In this document: positions 1-7,990 of the stretch, piece after piece
Layout: each line of letters opens with the position of its first letter
How positions within the stretch are numbered: position 1 is the stretch's first letter
Origin: a virus
Length of the DNA: 64,000 nucleotides
Direction: 5' to 3' (one strand)
IMG/VR virus record: IMGVR_UViG_3300025104_000001
Coordinates: 1-64,000 of that record
Made by a program: the position numbers and the translations under genes
Notes under the pieces: generated by a model
Database searches by the model: none
Told to the model about the DNA's origin: nothing
The model's input: the letters and a program-made list of their open reading frames with translations, nothing else

Positions 1-1
1 A

Positions 2-1060
2 GATGCGCTAGAGGCAAAAGAACCAGACGCTATTCGCCGTTTCCAAAAGGCAATGAAGCTCAAGATGGTTACGGGCAAGGGTTATTTTTGTTTCATCGAC
101 AAGATCAATGCCAAGCGTCCCGAGATGTATAAGCGTCTAGGTTTGTTTGTCAAGGCATCCAATCTTTGCGACGAAATCACCCTGTTTGCTGATGACGAGC
201 ACACGTTCACCTGTGTTCTTTCATCAATGAATGTTGCTAAGTATCCAGAGTGGAAAGATACAGATGCTGTATTCTGGGCAACGGTGTTCTTGGATTGTGT
301 CGCGGCTGAACTCATTGAACGAGGTCAGAACATCCCTGGTCTAGAGAAAGCAATTCGCTTCACCCAAAAGGGACGGGCCTTGGGTCTTGGCCAATGCGGT
401 TTCCATACTCTGTTGCAAGAGAAGATGATTCCGTTTGAAAGTTTTGAAGCCCATATGCTTAGTCAGGAGATTGCAAGACACATTTGGGAAGAATCTGAAA
501 AGGCTTCCCGTGATATGGCAATCGAGTTAGGTGAGCCTGAATGGTGCAAAGGAACAGGTCTTCGCAACACTCATCGTATCGCTGTGGCCCCAACAAAGTC
601 AACAGCCCTCCTAATGGGTGGCGTTTCAGAAGGTATCAATCCTGATCCTGCAATGTCATTCACACAAAACACTGCTGGTGGTGAAGTTGATCGCTTGAAC
701 CCAGTATTGCTAAAGCTAATGAAAGAGAAAGGCGTCTATACCAAGAAGCATGTTCAAGAGATCACTGACAAACAAGGTTCTGTGCAGCATGTGTCTTGGC
801 TAACAGATGAGGAAAAAGCTGTATTCAAGACCGCCTTTGAAATCAACCAAAAGGCTATCATTCGTATGGCGTCAGCTCGCGGTCGCTACATCGACCAATG
901 GCAATCATTGAATCTGTTCTTTGCAGCGGACGAAGACCCTGCTTGGATTGCAGAAGTTCATAGCGAAGCTTTCCGCGACCCCAATATTCTTGGACTATAT
1001 TACATCTACACTCAAGCGGGTGTCCAAGCCTCAAAGGGGGAATGCGAGGCTTGTATGTGA
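2..1060 (+). CDS. nrdA: Ribonucleoside-diphosphate reductase alpha subunit, C-terminal part (5' end outside window)
   Basis: Large subunit of class I ribonucleotide reductase, which makes deoxyribonucleotides for phage DNA synthesis. The frame is open from base 2, so the gene starts upstream and about 352 C-terminal residues are visible. Class I signatures are present: the SNLCDEI segment with an active-site cysteine, a GLGQCGFH segment, and a C-terminal CEACM tail whose CxxC pair re-reduces the active site. A thioredoxin-like gene follows 36 bases downstream, the usual redox partner arrangement in T4-like phages. Seen: the motifs and open frame. Known: family role. The beta subunit is not in the window. 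Confidence 0.95.
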   Translation, partial: DALEAKEPDAIRRFQKAMKLKMVTGKGYFCFIDKINAKRPEMYKRLGLFVKASNLCDEITLFADDEHTFTCVLSSMNVAKYPEWKDTDAVFWATVFLDCVAAELIERGQNIPGLEKAIRFTQKGRALGLGQCGFHTLLQEKMIPFESFEAHMLSQEIARHIWEESEKASRDMAIELGEPEWCKGTGLRNTHRIAVAPTKSTALLMGGVSEGINPDPAMSFTQNTAGGEVDRLNPVLLKLMKEKGVYTKKHVQEITDKQGSVQHVSWLTDEEKAVFKTAFEINQKAIIRMASARGRYIDQWQSLNLFFAADEDPAWIAEVHSEAFRDPNILGLYYIYTQAGVQASKGECEACM

Positions 1061-1096
1061 GTTGGTATAGGTTTTAAAATAAAGGAGTTTGTTAAA

Positions 1097-1348
1097 ATGC
1101 AATTGCTAAAGTTTCAAGCCTCATGGTGTCAACCTTACAAGATGCTTTCTAAGACGATGGAAGGCATCAACCATCCTCTAATTGAAAGCAAACAAGAGAT
1201 TGATATTGACGAGGACATGGGGAAAGCCAAGCAATACCATATTCGGGGTGTCCCTACTTTGATCTTGAATGATGATGAAGGCAAAGAAGTGAAGCGCCAA
1301 TTTGGTTACATGAGTGAGTCCCAAATTCTGAAATTCCTAGAGGGTTGA
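1097..1348 (+). CDS. Thioredoxin-like protein with a monothiol WCQPY active site
   Basis: Small 83-residue thioredoxin-fold protein, probably a redox helper of the ribonucleotide reductase just upstream. It has the family landmarks: an N-terminal strand ending in SWCQPYKM (Cys11), and the GVPTLIL segment with the cis-proline. A good ribosome-binding site (AAGGAG) precedes the ATG. The odd point is that canonical thioredoxin has WCGPC; here the second, resolving cysteine is a tyrosine (codon TAC). It cannot act as an ordinary dithiol reductant by the usual mechanism. It could work by a monothiol or glutathione-dependent route, or as a chaperone. The fold is clear; the function is inferred. Confidence 0.85.
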   Translation: MQLLKFQASWCQPYKMLSKTMEGINHPLIESKQEIDIDEDMGKAKQYHIRGVPTLILNDDEGKEVKRQFGYMSESQILKFLEG

Positions 1349-1350
1349 CT

Positions 1351-1358
1351 GATAAATA
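1351..1358 (+). promoter_or_regulatory. Putative late promoter GATAAATA
   Basis: One mismatch from the T4 late -10 box TATAAATA, 28 bases before the ATG at 1387. Its placement suggests late expression of the following two genes, which fits the capsid-targeting-like N-terminus of the first. Confidence 0.55.
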
Positions 1359-1386
1359 TTCTTAGAACTCTTTAGGAGTATTTCAC

Positions 1387-2457
1387 ATGCTAATATCATT
1401 CGGCGAATTTCTAAACGAGGGTGGCAACGTCAAAATCGGTGACGTGGAAGCCACCCGTATCAATCTCAAGGAAGTAGACCGAAAAGACATCGTAAGGATG
1501 CTTGAAAGGTCTCTTGCCGTTATCAACGCTCACTACAAACGTTTTTCGGGTGAGCCTCTTTGGGTCAAAGAACTATTCAAGTCAAAGAAGTTCCTATCTG
1601 GTTCTTCTTTGCATTTCTTCGACCGTAAGATTCCAGACAAAGTATTCGTTGAAAAGAAACCTACTGTTGGTGACATTGATACTCAAATCAACAAGTCCAT
1701 GGCTGAACAGGTAAAGAAGTGGCTCGATTCATTGCATGGCACCAAGCTAGGGTATCTAACATTCGTTGGCTACAAATCTTCTGCGGGCCAATATATCACT
1801 TTGTGGACGATTGACAAATATAACCTGAACATTCAGATTGACCTAGAGCTGGTTGATTATGAAAACAATATGCCTACTGCATGGAGCTCATTCTCTCATA
1901 GCTCATCTTGGGCAGACATTCAGGCATCAATTAAGGGCGTGTTCCACAAGTACATTCTCCGTGCTTTGACAAGCAAGAACATGAGAGAAATTACTTTGTT
2001 GAAGGGTAAGAAGGAAACGCCTACAAAAATAATGACAGGCGAACATTCATTCTCCGTTGCATTGGGTCTTCGTCGGAAACTCCAACAAACAGAAACTCCT
2101 GGCGTGTATCGTGAGATTGCAACCAAAGACTCAAAATACATTACCGACCTGCAGGAAATCTTCAAGACTCTATTCGGTCATTTGCCCAATGCTTCAGAGC
2201 TGGAGCAATTTGAATCTTATGTAGGCGTTTTGAAACTTATCAAGAAGTATTTTACCCCGTCAGAAATTGATAACGTAATTCTAGGATTCTCTTTGCTTCT
2301 ATGGGGCCAAGGCGCACAAGGCCTAGTTCGTGGAAATCCAGAAGAAGATTTTGAGACAAAAAAGGTAGCCTATGATATGATGTTGAAGGAATTGGGTAGA
2401 AAACAACCCAAGGAAGTAGACGCAATGATTGATTCTTACTACAAAGCTTACAAGTAA
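1387..2457 (+). CDS. Nucleotidyltransferase-like protein with capsid-targeting-type N-terminus
   Basis: 356-residue protein of unknown function. A Pol-beta-type nucleotidyltransferase pattern is visible: GSS at 72-74, DID at 96-98 and IDLE near 151-154 as the possible third carboxylate. The family transfers nucleotides to proteins, nucleic acids or small molecules; the substrate here is unknown. The first residues (ISFGEFLNEGG) resemble T4 internal-protein leader peptides, with a possible prohead-protease cut after FLNE. A late-type promoter lies just upstream. The next gene starts on the base after its stop codon, so the two are probably co-translated. The fold is moderately supported; packaging into the head is inference. 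Confidence 0.6.
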   Translation: MLISFGEFLNEGGNVKIGDVEATRINLKEVDRKDIVRMLERSLAVINAHYKRFSGEPLWVKELFKSKKFLSGSSLHFFDRKIPDKVFVEKKPTVGDIDTQINKSMAEQVKKWLDSLHGTKLGYLTFVGYKSSAGQYITLWTIDKYNLNIQIDLELVDYENNMPTAWSSFSHSSSWADIQASIKGVFHKYILRALTSKNMREITLLKGKKETPTKIMTGEHSFSVALGLRRKLQQTETPGVYREIATKDSKYITDLQEIFKTLFGHLPNASELEQFESYVGVLKLIKKYFTPSEIDNVILGFSLLLWGQGAQGLVRGNPEEDFETKKVAYDMMLKELGRKQPKEVDAMIDSYYKAYK

Positions 2458-3774
2458 ATGGCATCAACTGGTCTAACCAAATTCAACAAATACTTCAGGG
2501 GTAAAGGCGAGGTTGAAACCTTTGCTAAGGGTGAAAAAGGCAAAGACGTCACCGTCTATGAATCTGTTGATGGCAACAAGAAAGTAGATACCTTGAAAGA
2601 CGGTACGCCCATTACCGTTATTGTGGGAAAGGAGTTTCAGAAGCGTTACTTCATCAAATACAAGGGCGGGATGGGTTACATCAGTGACAATAACACGGGT
2701 AAGCCCATCCCTTCCAAGTCAAAGGTGAATGCAGAGCTTTCACGAATTACCGCAAGCGACTTCATCGGAGGCGGGAAGTCCGTCAAATTCAAGTTCATCG
2801 ACCAAGAAGTCGAATGCATGGAATTCATTTCAAAGGATCAGCTTGCGAATTCCATCATTGATTCGATGAAGAAAGTTCGAGGTGTCAGTGACGAGGTTAG
2901 AGAAACTTTTGAACCTTGGCTAAAGGGCAACTTGGGTGACTTTCATTGGGTTACTGGCGTGGCGCCTGAAGAGAAAAACAAATTCGGCGTATACTTCGGC
3001 GAATTGTTCATCGGACTATTTGCTCTTGCAAACAAGACCGCGAATCATGTTACACCCACTCCGTGGCGTGGTAAGGTCAAACGATTCTTGATGCCAACCG
3101 ACCCTTCATTCTCCGGCGTTGATTCGTTCATCGAGTTGGAAGATGGAGAGATTGTTCCGATCTCAAACAAATTCGGTACAGGTGCTGCTGCTTCATTCTT
3201 CAGCAACCTCCTAATCAAGGGTTTGCAATATCACAAGAAACTCCCCAAGTGTATCTTCAAAGACATTGTAGAGACCGCTTTGGACATTGGTGTAACGATT
3301 CAACACCTTGAGAAGAAACAAAAAGCAAAGCCAATTCTTTATGAGTACGGCATTCGTCATGTATTGGGTTTGAACAAGCAGCAGGTTAGAGACACCTACG
3401 AAGTTTTCACGGCCATCAAAATGAAAAAGAATTTTGATGAGAAAAACCTCGTCATTTCAGCTATTGCCAATCGCCGAGGTGTAGACAAACGTATCGTAGA
3501 TTTGCTTGAAGATTCGGTTACCGCCTTTTTCTGTCGAGAGATTGCCGATATGTTGGAAGGCGACAAGGTTAGCATGGACACTATGAAGGAAATCCTTGCA
3601 GGTAAGAGTTATTGGCAGGCCAACCTTCAGATGAACGATTGGGAGAATGGTAAGGTGAAATTCAAGCTGGTCAATTCAGGTTCAGCCAAGCTACAAATCA
3701 TCGGCTCAAAGGCTGCTATGAATGACGTTGAAGCGAAGCAGGGAATGATCAATTATCGACTAACCGTTGGATGA
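2458..3774 (+). CDS. Conserved phage protein of unknown function, possible SH3-like N-terminus
   Basis: 438 residues, not assigned to a characterised family. The N-terminal 80 residues (VTVYESVDG, KRYFIKYKGGMGYI) look like a small beta-barrel of SH3 type; the rest is mixed alpha/beta with no recognised catalytic motif. The start is an ATG directly after the TAA of the preceding gene, indicating translational coupling. The pair may be partners, since one has a nucleotidyltransferase signature and this one could be its target, antidote or structural companion. That is speculation. It reads away from two hairpins near 3785-3875. Confidence 0.55.
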   Translation: MASTGLTKFNKYFRGKGEVETFAKGEKGKDVTVYESVDGNKKVDTLKDGTPITVIVGKEFQKRYFIKYKGGMGYISDNNTGKPIPSKSKVNAELSRITASDFIGGGKSVKFKFIDQEVECMEFISKDQLANSIIDSMKKVRGVSDEVRETFEPWLKGNLGDFHWVTGVAPEEKNKFGVYFGELFIGLFALANKTANHVTPTPWRGKVKRFLMPTDPSFSGVDSFIELEDGEIVPISNKFGTGAAASFFSNLLIKGLQYHKKLPKCIFKDIVETALDIGVTIQHLEKKQKAKPILYEYGIRHVLGLNKQQVRDTYEVFTAIKMKKNFDEKNLVISAIANRRGVDKRIVDLLEDSVTAFFCREIADMLEGDKVSMDTMKEILAGKSYWQANLQMNDWENGKVKFKLVNSGSAKLQIIGSKAAMNDVEAKQGMINYRLTVG

Positions 3775-3784
3775 AGAGCAGAAC

Positions 3785-3875
3785 TGGCCCACCCAGCACA
3801 CTCTTTAAAAATGTTTTAGATGGGCCAAGTCTTAAGAAGAATCATTCTTGGTGGTCATTGTAGCACACGACCACC
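3785..3875. terminator. Two hairpins between convergent genes
   Basis: TGGCCCA (3785-3791) pairs with TGGGCCA (3821-3827), and GGTGGTC (3850-3856) pairs with GACCACC (3869-3875). They sit between a plus-strand and a minus-strand gene that converge. Neither has a strong T-run, so a role in termination or mRNA 3' protection is only likely by position. Confidence 0.35.
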
Positions 3876-3886
3876 GAATTCTTATA

Positions 3887-4321
3887 TCATTCGTTCAGCA
3901 GTTTCGGTGAATCAACCTTCTTTGAGCCGTTCACAACCAACTTCTTAGAAAAACCAGAAACGCGCTTTAGTTTTACGGTCAACATACCGTTATCCAAATC
4001 TGCCGATTCTGCTTCTAGGTGTTTGCTAATACGGAAATCCAACTGGAATTTTCTGCGAGCGATGCCATGCTGAATAAAGTCATAATCTGTAGGGCGTTCT
4101 TTTACGGAACCTTTAATGCGAAGATTGTCGTCCGTAAATTCAACATCTAATTCATCTTGGTCGTATCCTGCCACAGCGACTTCAATTATCACTTCATTAC
4201 CATCTTTAGATCGAAGGATGTTGTAAGGAGGAAACGACTGTTTGGAAGGAATGAACACTGCCTGATTTAAAAACTCGTCAAGCGCGCTAAAGGTTTCAAA
4301 AGGTGATTTATATAGAGACAT
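3887..4321 (-). CDS. Small heat-shock protein (Hsp20/alpha-crystallin family)
   Basis: ATP-independent holdase chaperone that binds unfolding proteins. The 144-residue product has a short N-terminal arm, an alpha-crystallin domain (VAGYDQDELDVEF, then DNGMLTVKL in the place of the usual ENGxLxI strand) and a short tail. The chosen ATG at 4321 has a perfect GGAGGAG ribosome-binding site; an upstream in-frame ATG would lie in the promoter region. A perfect late promoter (4399-4406) lies upstream, so it is probably made during virion assembly. Hsp20 genes recur in T4-like phages, especially marine ones, but the client is unknown. Confidence 0.9.
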   Translation of the reverse strand: MSLYKSPFETFSALDEFLNQAVFIPSKQSFPPYNILRSKDGNEVIIEVAVAGYDQDELDVEFTDDNLRIKGSVKERPTDYDFIQHGIARRKFQLDFRISKHLEAESADLDNGMLTVKLKRVSGFSKKLVVNGSKKVDSPKLLNE

Positions 4322-4398
4322 ATCTCCTCCTTTGAGCAAGATAGTTACGATGAAATGGTCATCGCAGCCAATCAGTTCTAAATGAACCTGATACACAT

Positions 4399-4406
4399 AT
4401 TTATAC
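4399..4406 (-). promoter_or_regulatory. Late promoter TATAAATA
   Basis: Exact T4 late box on the minus strand, upstream of the small heat-shock gene, and back-to-back with another late box on the plus strand at 4428. Confidence 0.75.
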
Positions 4407-4427
4407 AAGAAATCTCTTTATTCCGGT

Positions 4428-4435
4428 ATAAATAT
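4428..4435 (+). promoter_or_regulatory. Late promoter TATAAATA
   Basis: Exact late box on the plus strand in the divergent intergenic region, reading towards the ligase-like gene at 4543. A second, early-type -10 (TATAAT, 4471-4476) lies between this box and the gene, so it may be expressed both early and late. Confidence 0.65.
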
Positions 4436-4542
4436 TCAAAATCTTATAGATTCAACCTAGTAGTTTCCGTTATAATGTCTATAAGAAAGGATGTTGACAT
4501 TAGTCTGGATGTTGGCGCACCAAGAGACTTAGGGGTACAGTA

Positions 4543-5433
4543 ATGGGATTCGAGAAGTATCTACAAGAGGCTGAGATTGCAGCATCAAAACGCAAAGGCA
4601 TAATGCATCTAGAAAAAGCCAAGCCATCGGAGTTCTTAGAGCTCGCCCGTGACATTATGAAATCAGGCAACGGGCAAATGAAAGACGTGAAAATCAGCTT
4701 GAAGGTTGACGGTGCTGGTATTCGTTTCGGCAAAGACTCTCAAGGTCGATTCTTCTTTGAAACATCACGCTCTGGCCCTATTCAACAGAAGAAGGCATTT
4801 ACAGCGCACGCTTCACAAAAGGATGGCGTAGACCTAACCAGAGCCAACCATTATGATGATATGTATGACCACATCGAAGCTTCGAATCTCTGGAAAGATT
4901 TGCCTCCAGATACGAAGGTTGTGGCTGAAATATTGTATAATCCGATGGCAGAGATTCTACAGGATAAGATCAAGTTTGTTTCTGTCGCCTATGACAAGAG
5001 CAAGTTGGGTTCTCTAATGACCATCATCCCGCTTGATGTTGTTGTCTCATCCACGGGCAAGACGCATGATGACAAAGACAAGATCATCGAAGGTCTCTTG
5101 AAGAAATCGAATTCTGAAATCAAGGTCGAAAGTGCGAACCTACAAGGAACAACGCTTAATGTCGAAACAATCCTCAAGCCAATCTTTGCACTTGGTTCAG
5201 ACATTGATAGCGTTCTGGCTTCTCGTAAGGCTAGCGACAAAGCGAAGAAAGAACTCTATCAGATCGTGATTCAAAATGTCAAGGATCAATTGGCTAAATT
5301 CATCTTGAATCACCCTGAGATTGTAGGAAAGGATAAATTCGGCCCAGAGATTGAAGGTTTGGTTCTTGACTTGGGTAATAGACAATTCAAGGTGACGACT
5401 TCAGCATTTAAGGCATCGAAGCAAAAGGTATAA
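4543..5433 (+). CDS. Covalent nucleotidyltransferase (RNA/DNA ligase-like)
   Basis: 296-residue protein with the motif set of ATP-dependent ligases and capping enzymes. KVDG at 54-57 supplies the AMP-accepting lysine, with Arg61 nearby; VVAEILY at 126-132 fits motif III, EGLVL at 271-275 motif IV, and FKVTTSAFK near the C-terminus motif V. Such enzymes seal nucleic acids through a lysyl-AMP intermediate. T4 RNA ligases work with PseT, and a PseT homologue is present at 51.0 kb. The N-terminus MGFEKYLQEAE resembles a capsid-targeting peptide with a cut after YLQE, so it may be carried in the head. Substrate (RNA or DNA) is undetermined. Confidence 0.65.
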   Translation: MGFEKYLQEAEIAASKRKGIMHLEKAKPSEFLELARDIMKSGNGQMKDVKISLKVDGAGIRFGKDSQGRFFFETSRSGPIQQKKAFTAHASQKDGVDLTRANHYDDMYDHIEASNLWKDLPPDTKVVAEILYNPMAEILQDKIKFVSVAYDKSKLGSLMTIIPLDVVVSSTGKTHDDKDKIIEGLLKKSNSEIKVESANLQGTTLNVETILKPIFALGSDIDSVLASRKASDKAKKELYQIVIQNVKDQLAKFILNHPEIVGKDKFGPEIEGLVLDLGNRQFKVTTSAFKASKQKV

Positions 5434-5434
5434 C

Positions 5435-5944
5435 ATGAAAACATTTGTGACGTCCGACTCGCACTTCGGGCACCGAAATATCATTAAGTATTGTAATAGA
5501 CCGTTTAAATCAGTAGAGGAGATGGATTATGCCTTGGAGTCTATTTGGAATAGCTTGGTCGGCCCTGAAGACATTGTTTTTCATCTTGGTGATGTTACAC
5601 TTGCTGGTCCTGATAGGTGCGGCGATCTTCTTAATCGTCTGAACGGTAAAAAGATTCTGATTGCAGGGAATCATGACAGAAAATCAATTCAGAACCTCGG
5701 ATGTTGGAAGAAGGTTTGTGAGAACTTCAATTTCAACTACAAAGGCATAGATGTTCATATGCAACATGTGCCGTGGGTCAAGATGAACCCAGGGCATTTG
5801 TACTTGCACGGCCATTGCCACGGAACATTGGGTACGTGGAACAAAGGTCAAATTGACGTAGGTGTGGATTGTTGGGATTATGCGCCTGTTGAGTTGGAAG
5901 AGCTAATAGAATTCTGGAGAACAATGAAAAATGACAACGATTAA
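5435..5944 (+). CDS. Calcineurin-like metallophosphoesterase
   Basis: 169-residue single-domain phosphoesterase. All metal-binding motifs are visible: DSHFGH (8-13), LGDV (51-54), GNHD (78-81) and GHCH (126-129). It is expected to bind two divalent metals and cleave a phosphodiester or phosphomonoester; the compact form resembles YfcE/phage families whose substrates are mostly unknown. It starts one base after the ligase-like gene stops, so both are likely one operon and could act on the same nucleic-acid end. A bidirectional terminator follows. Confidence 0.85.
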   Translation: MKTFVTSDSHFGHRNIIKYCNRPFKSVEEMDYALESIWNSLVGPEDIVFHLGDVTLAGPDRCGDLLNRLNGKKILIAGNHDRKSIQNLGCWKKVCENFNFNYKGIDVHMQHVPWVKMNPGHLYLHGHCHGTLGTWNKGQIDVGVDCWDYAPVELEELIEFWRTMKNDND

Positions 5945-5996
5945 AGGAATGGTATATGATTCGTTTGGTTTGCCTGCATTTTGTCTAGACAAAAGG

Positions 5997-6024
5997 AAAG
6001 CTCCGAAAGGAGCTTTCTCTTTTT
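5997..6024. terminator. Bidirectional intrinsic terminator
   Basis: Eight-base stem AAAGCTCC/GGAGCTTT with a GAAA tetraloop, followed on the plus strand by CTCTTTTT and flanked by A-rich sequence that gives a U-run on the minus strand. It separates the convergent phosphoesterase and Dps genes. Confidence 0.85.
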
Positions 6025-6027
6025 GAA

Positions 6028-6456
6028 TCATGTCTTGGTTGATTTAAGTTTCCACGCAAATTTATCCAATTGTGAGATGATTTCTTGAACCATGTTTGAG
6101 GACGTTTCGTCTAGAGAATTCAAAAGCTTAGTAAGATCTTCAGTGGATAACAATTTCAATACCATATCAATGTTTCTATCTTCATCTGATGAGGGTGAAG
6201 GTATTTTAGACCCCTCGATACTAATTAATGCTTTATCGTTGATAGCCATAATTCTTTCTGCTATCACGTCAATTTGCTCATTTGAATAGTCGTAAATCTC
6301 TCCAAAAAGAGCATGAAGTTCTAAGAAGTTCTTTCCCCTAACGTTCCAATGCGCTGATTGCGATGCTCTTCTAATATCCTCTAATTTAGTCAAAATTGAA
6401 GATAGTTTTTTAGACGCATCTCTTTCTTCATTCAAAAACCTTGTAAAGCTTTTCAT
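6028..6456 (-). CDS. dps: Dps-like ferritin-family protein with capsid-targeting-type N-terminus
   Basis: 142-residue Dps/ferritin fold protein. Dps proteins form dodecamers that oxidise iron with peroxide, store it and can shield DNA. The ferroxidase residues are all present with exactly the E. coli spacing: His36 (AHWN), His48 (ELHALF), Asp63 and Glu67 (IDVIAERI). The N-terminus MKSFTRFLNEE closely resembles the MKTYQEFIAEA type leader of T4 internal head proteins, with a plausible gp21 cleavage after FLNE. It lies beside the major capsid gene. This suggests a Dps packaged inside the phage head, where it could protect DNA or act on entry. Family is sure; packaging is inferred. Confidence 0.85.
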   Translation of the reverse strand: MKSFTRFLNEERDASKKLSSILTKLEDIRRASQSAHWNVRGKNFLELHALFGEIYDYSNEQIDVIAERIMAINDKALISIEGSKIPSPSSDEDRNIDMVLKLLSTEDLTKLLNSLDETSSNMVQEIISQLDKFAWKLKSTKT

Positions 6457-6505
6457 TTTCGTCTTCCGTTCTTATCTAAGGGCTTCTCAATATCCATTTC
6501 TAGAC

Positions 6506-6532
6506 AAAAAAGAGCCCTTGCGGGCTCTTTTT
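6506..6532. terminator. Intrinsic terminator after gene 23
   Basis: Eleven-base stem AAAAAGAGCCC/GGGCTCTTTTT with loop TTGC, giving a U-run in both directions. It lies just past the capsid stop codon (minus strand) and upstream of dps. Confidence 0.9.
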
Positions 6533-6550
6533 GATGAAACAACATGCAAA

Positions 6551-7939
6551 TTACATGATGTTCTTGACTGCAGCGATACGGTAGTAACCGTTCTGACGAG
6601 TCCCACCATTGTAGAATGGGTTTGCGACCTTACCATAACGAGTTTTGAAGGCTAGCTTTGGCTGGAAGCTGGCTTGGTCAACTGCACGGTACATTTGTAG
6701 TGGAACGTATGGGCAGTAGAAGTAACCTGCATCGAATGGGCTGTCGCCTTTGTAGCCAACCATGAAGAAGTTAGCTTGTGCATAAGGATCAACATACACC
6801 TTCATACGGCCACCGATGGTACCAACGAAAGTTGACTGGGTCCAATCGGAAGTAACGTTCACTTCTAGAGCGCTTGTTGAAAGGATGTTTGCCATCGCTA
6901 GAGCGGATGCCACGTCTGCGGAAACCACTAGGATGTTGCCTTTACCACGACGAGTGTCAGTGGCGATCTTGTTTGCATCGCGCTCGATCTGGAAGTGTAG
7001 GCCCTTGAAACGTTCTGCTGACCAACGACCATCTGCATCGGCTTGTAGGTCGAACACACCAGGCATTGTGGTATCTTCAACTGCACCTAGCTTAGCCTGA
7101 GCATATAGGGTACGTAGGAATTCCCGGTTGATTTCTGCAAGGATCTCGTTGCTTAGAACGTTTGCCAATTCAGTTTCTGCATCAAGACCATGAACTGCTT
7201 GCATGTCTTGTGCCAATTCAACTGAATACTCAGCCTTCAATGCACGAGTCACTGCAGTAACGCTGATCTTTTCGATTGACACTGCCATTTGAGCAGAAAT
7301 GTCACCTTCGCCTGTTGCAACATCGACGCCGCCGCCGGTGTTTGCCGCGAACGCGAGGTTCACTGCAGTAGCGGTAGCAGTAGCGTTTGCGCTTAGTTCA
7401 AAGGTTGTACCGTTGGTGATAGATGCCACTGTTGCGCCATCTGGAACACCCGCACCGTAAACCAACATACCAACACGTAGGTCGGAAGTGTCAGCCACGG
7501 TAACCGTTGCATCGCCAGCGGTTGTAGCAGCAGCCTTAACGCCTGCAAACATACCTTCGCTGTGAGTGCCTTGACCTGAGAAGTTGGTCAATGCTTCATT
7601 GAACAGTGCTTCTGGGCCTGATTGGTTGTTGTAACGGCTACGTAGAGCGAACACCAAACCAGTAGGCATTGACATTGGCTGAACACCGGCAATGTCGAAA
7701 GCGATCATTGATGGCATTGCACGGCGTACTAGACCGATTAGGACTGGATCCCACTTTGACACACCGCCGGTCACGTTGGTTGGGGTTGCCTCATGTAGGT
7801 GCTTGTTGTTCTCTTGGTTCTCTAGTAGAACAGCAGTGACGGCTTTACGATAAGGATCGCTAATTGGTGCTAGGTCAGCATGTTCCAACACTGGTGCCCA
7901 CTTTTTCACTAGAGCATCTTCTTGAAGAAAATTTTCCAT
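6551..7939 (-). CDS. 23: Major capsid protein gp23
   Basis: 462-residue precursor of the hexameric head shell subunit. T4-type landmarks: an acidic leader, the processing site HLHE/ATPTNVTGG after Glu50, then WDPVLIGLVRRAMP and a C-terminal RQNGYYRIA segment. The gp21 protease should remove residues 1-50. Residues about 143-197 form an extra module (VGMLVYGAGVPDG...) absent from the T4 core fold and shared with the sheath protein of this phage; it is probably exposed on the capsid surface. An exact late promoter is 37 bases upstream of the ATG and a strong terminator follows, matching its role as the most abundant product. Confidence 0.98.
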   Translation of the reverse strand: MENFLQEDALVKKWAPVLEHADLAPISDPYRKAVTAVLLENQENNKHLHEATPTNVTGGVSKWDPVLIGLVRRAMPSMIAFDIAGVQPMSMPTGLVFALRSRYNNQSGPEALFNEALTNFSGQGTHSEGMFAGVKAAATTAGDATVTVADTSDLRVGMLVYGAGVPDGATVASITNGTTFELSANATATATAVNLAFAANTGGGVDVATGEGDISAQMAVSIEKISVTAVTRALKAEYSVELAQDMQAVHGLDAETELANVLSNEILAEINREFLRTLYAQAKLGAVEDTTMPGVFDLQADADGRWSAERFKGLHFQIERDANKIATDTRRGKGNILVVSADVASALAMANILSTSALEVNVTSDWTQSTFVGTIGGRMKVYVDPYAQANFFMVGYKGDSPFDAGYFYCPYVPLQMYRAVDQASFQPKLAFKTRYGKVANPFYNGGTRQNGYYRIAAVKNIM

Positions 7940-7975
7940 TTTTACCTTCCTATGTTAAAAAAATGAATTCTATGT

Positions 7976-7983
7976 TATTTATA
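7976..7983 (-). promoter_or_regulatory. Late promoter TATAAATA of gene 23
   Basis: Exact T4 late box on the minus strand, 37 bases upstream of the capsid start codon, in the short gap after gene 22. Confidence 0.85.
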
Positions 7984-7990
7984 GTTTCAA

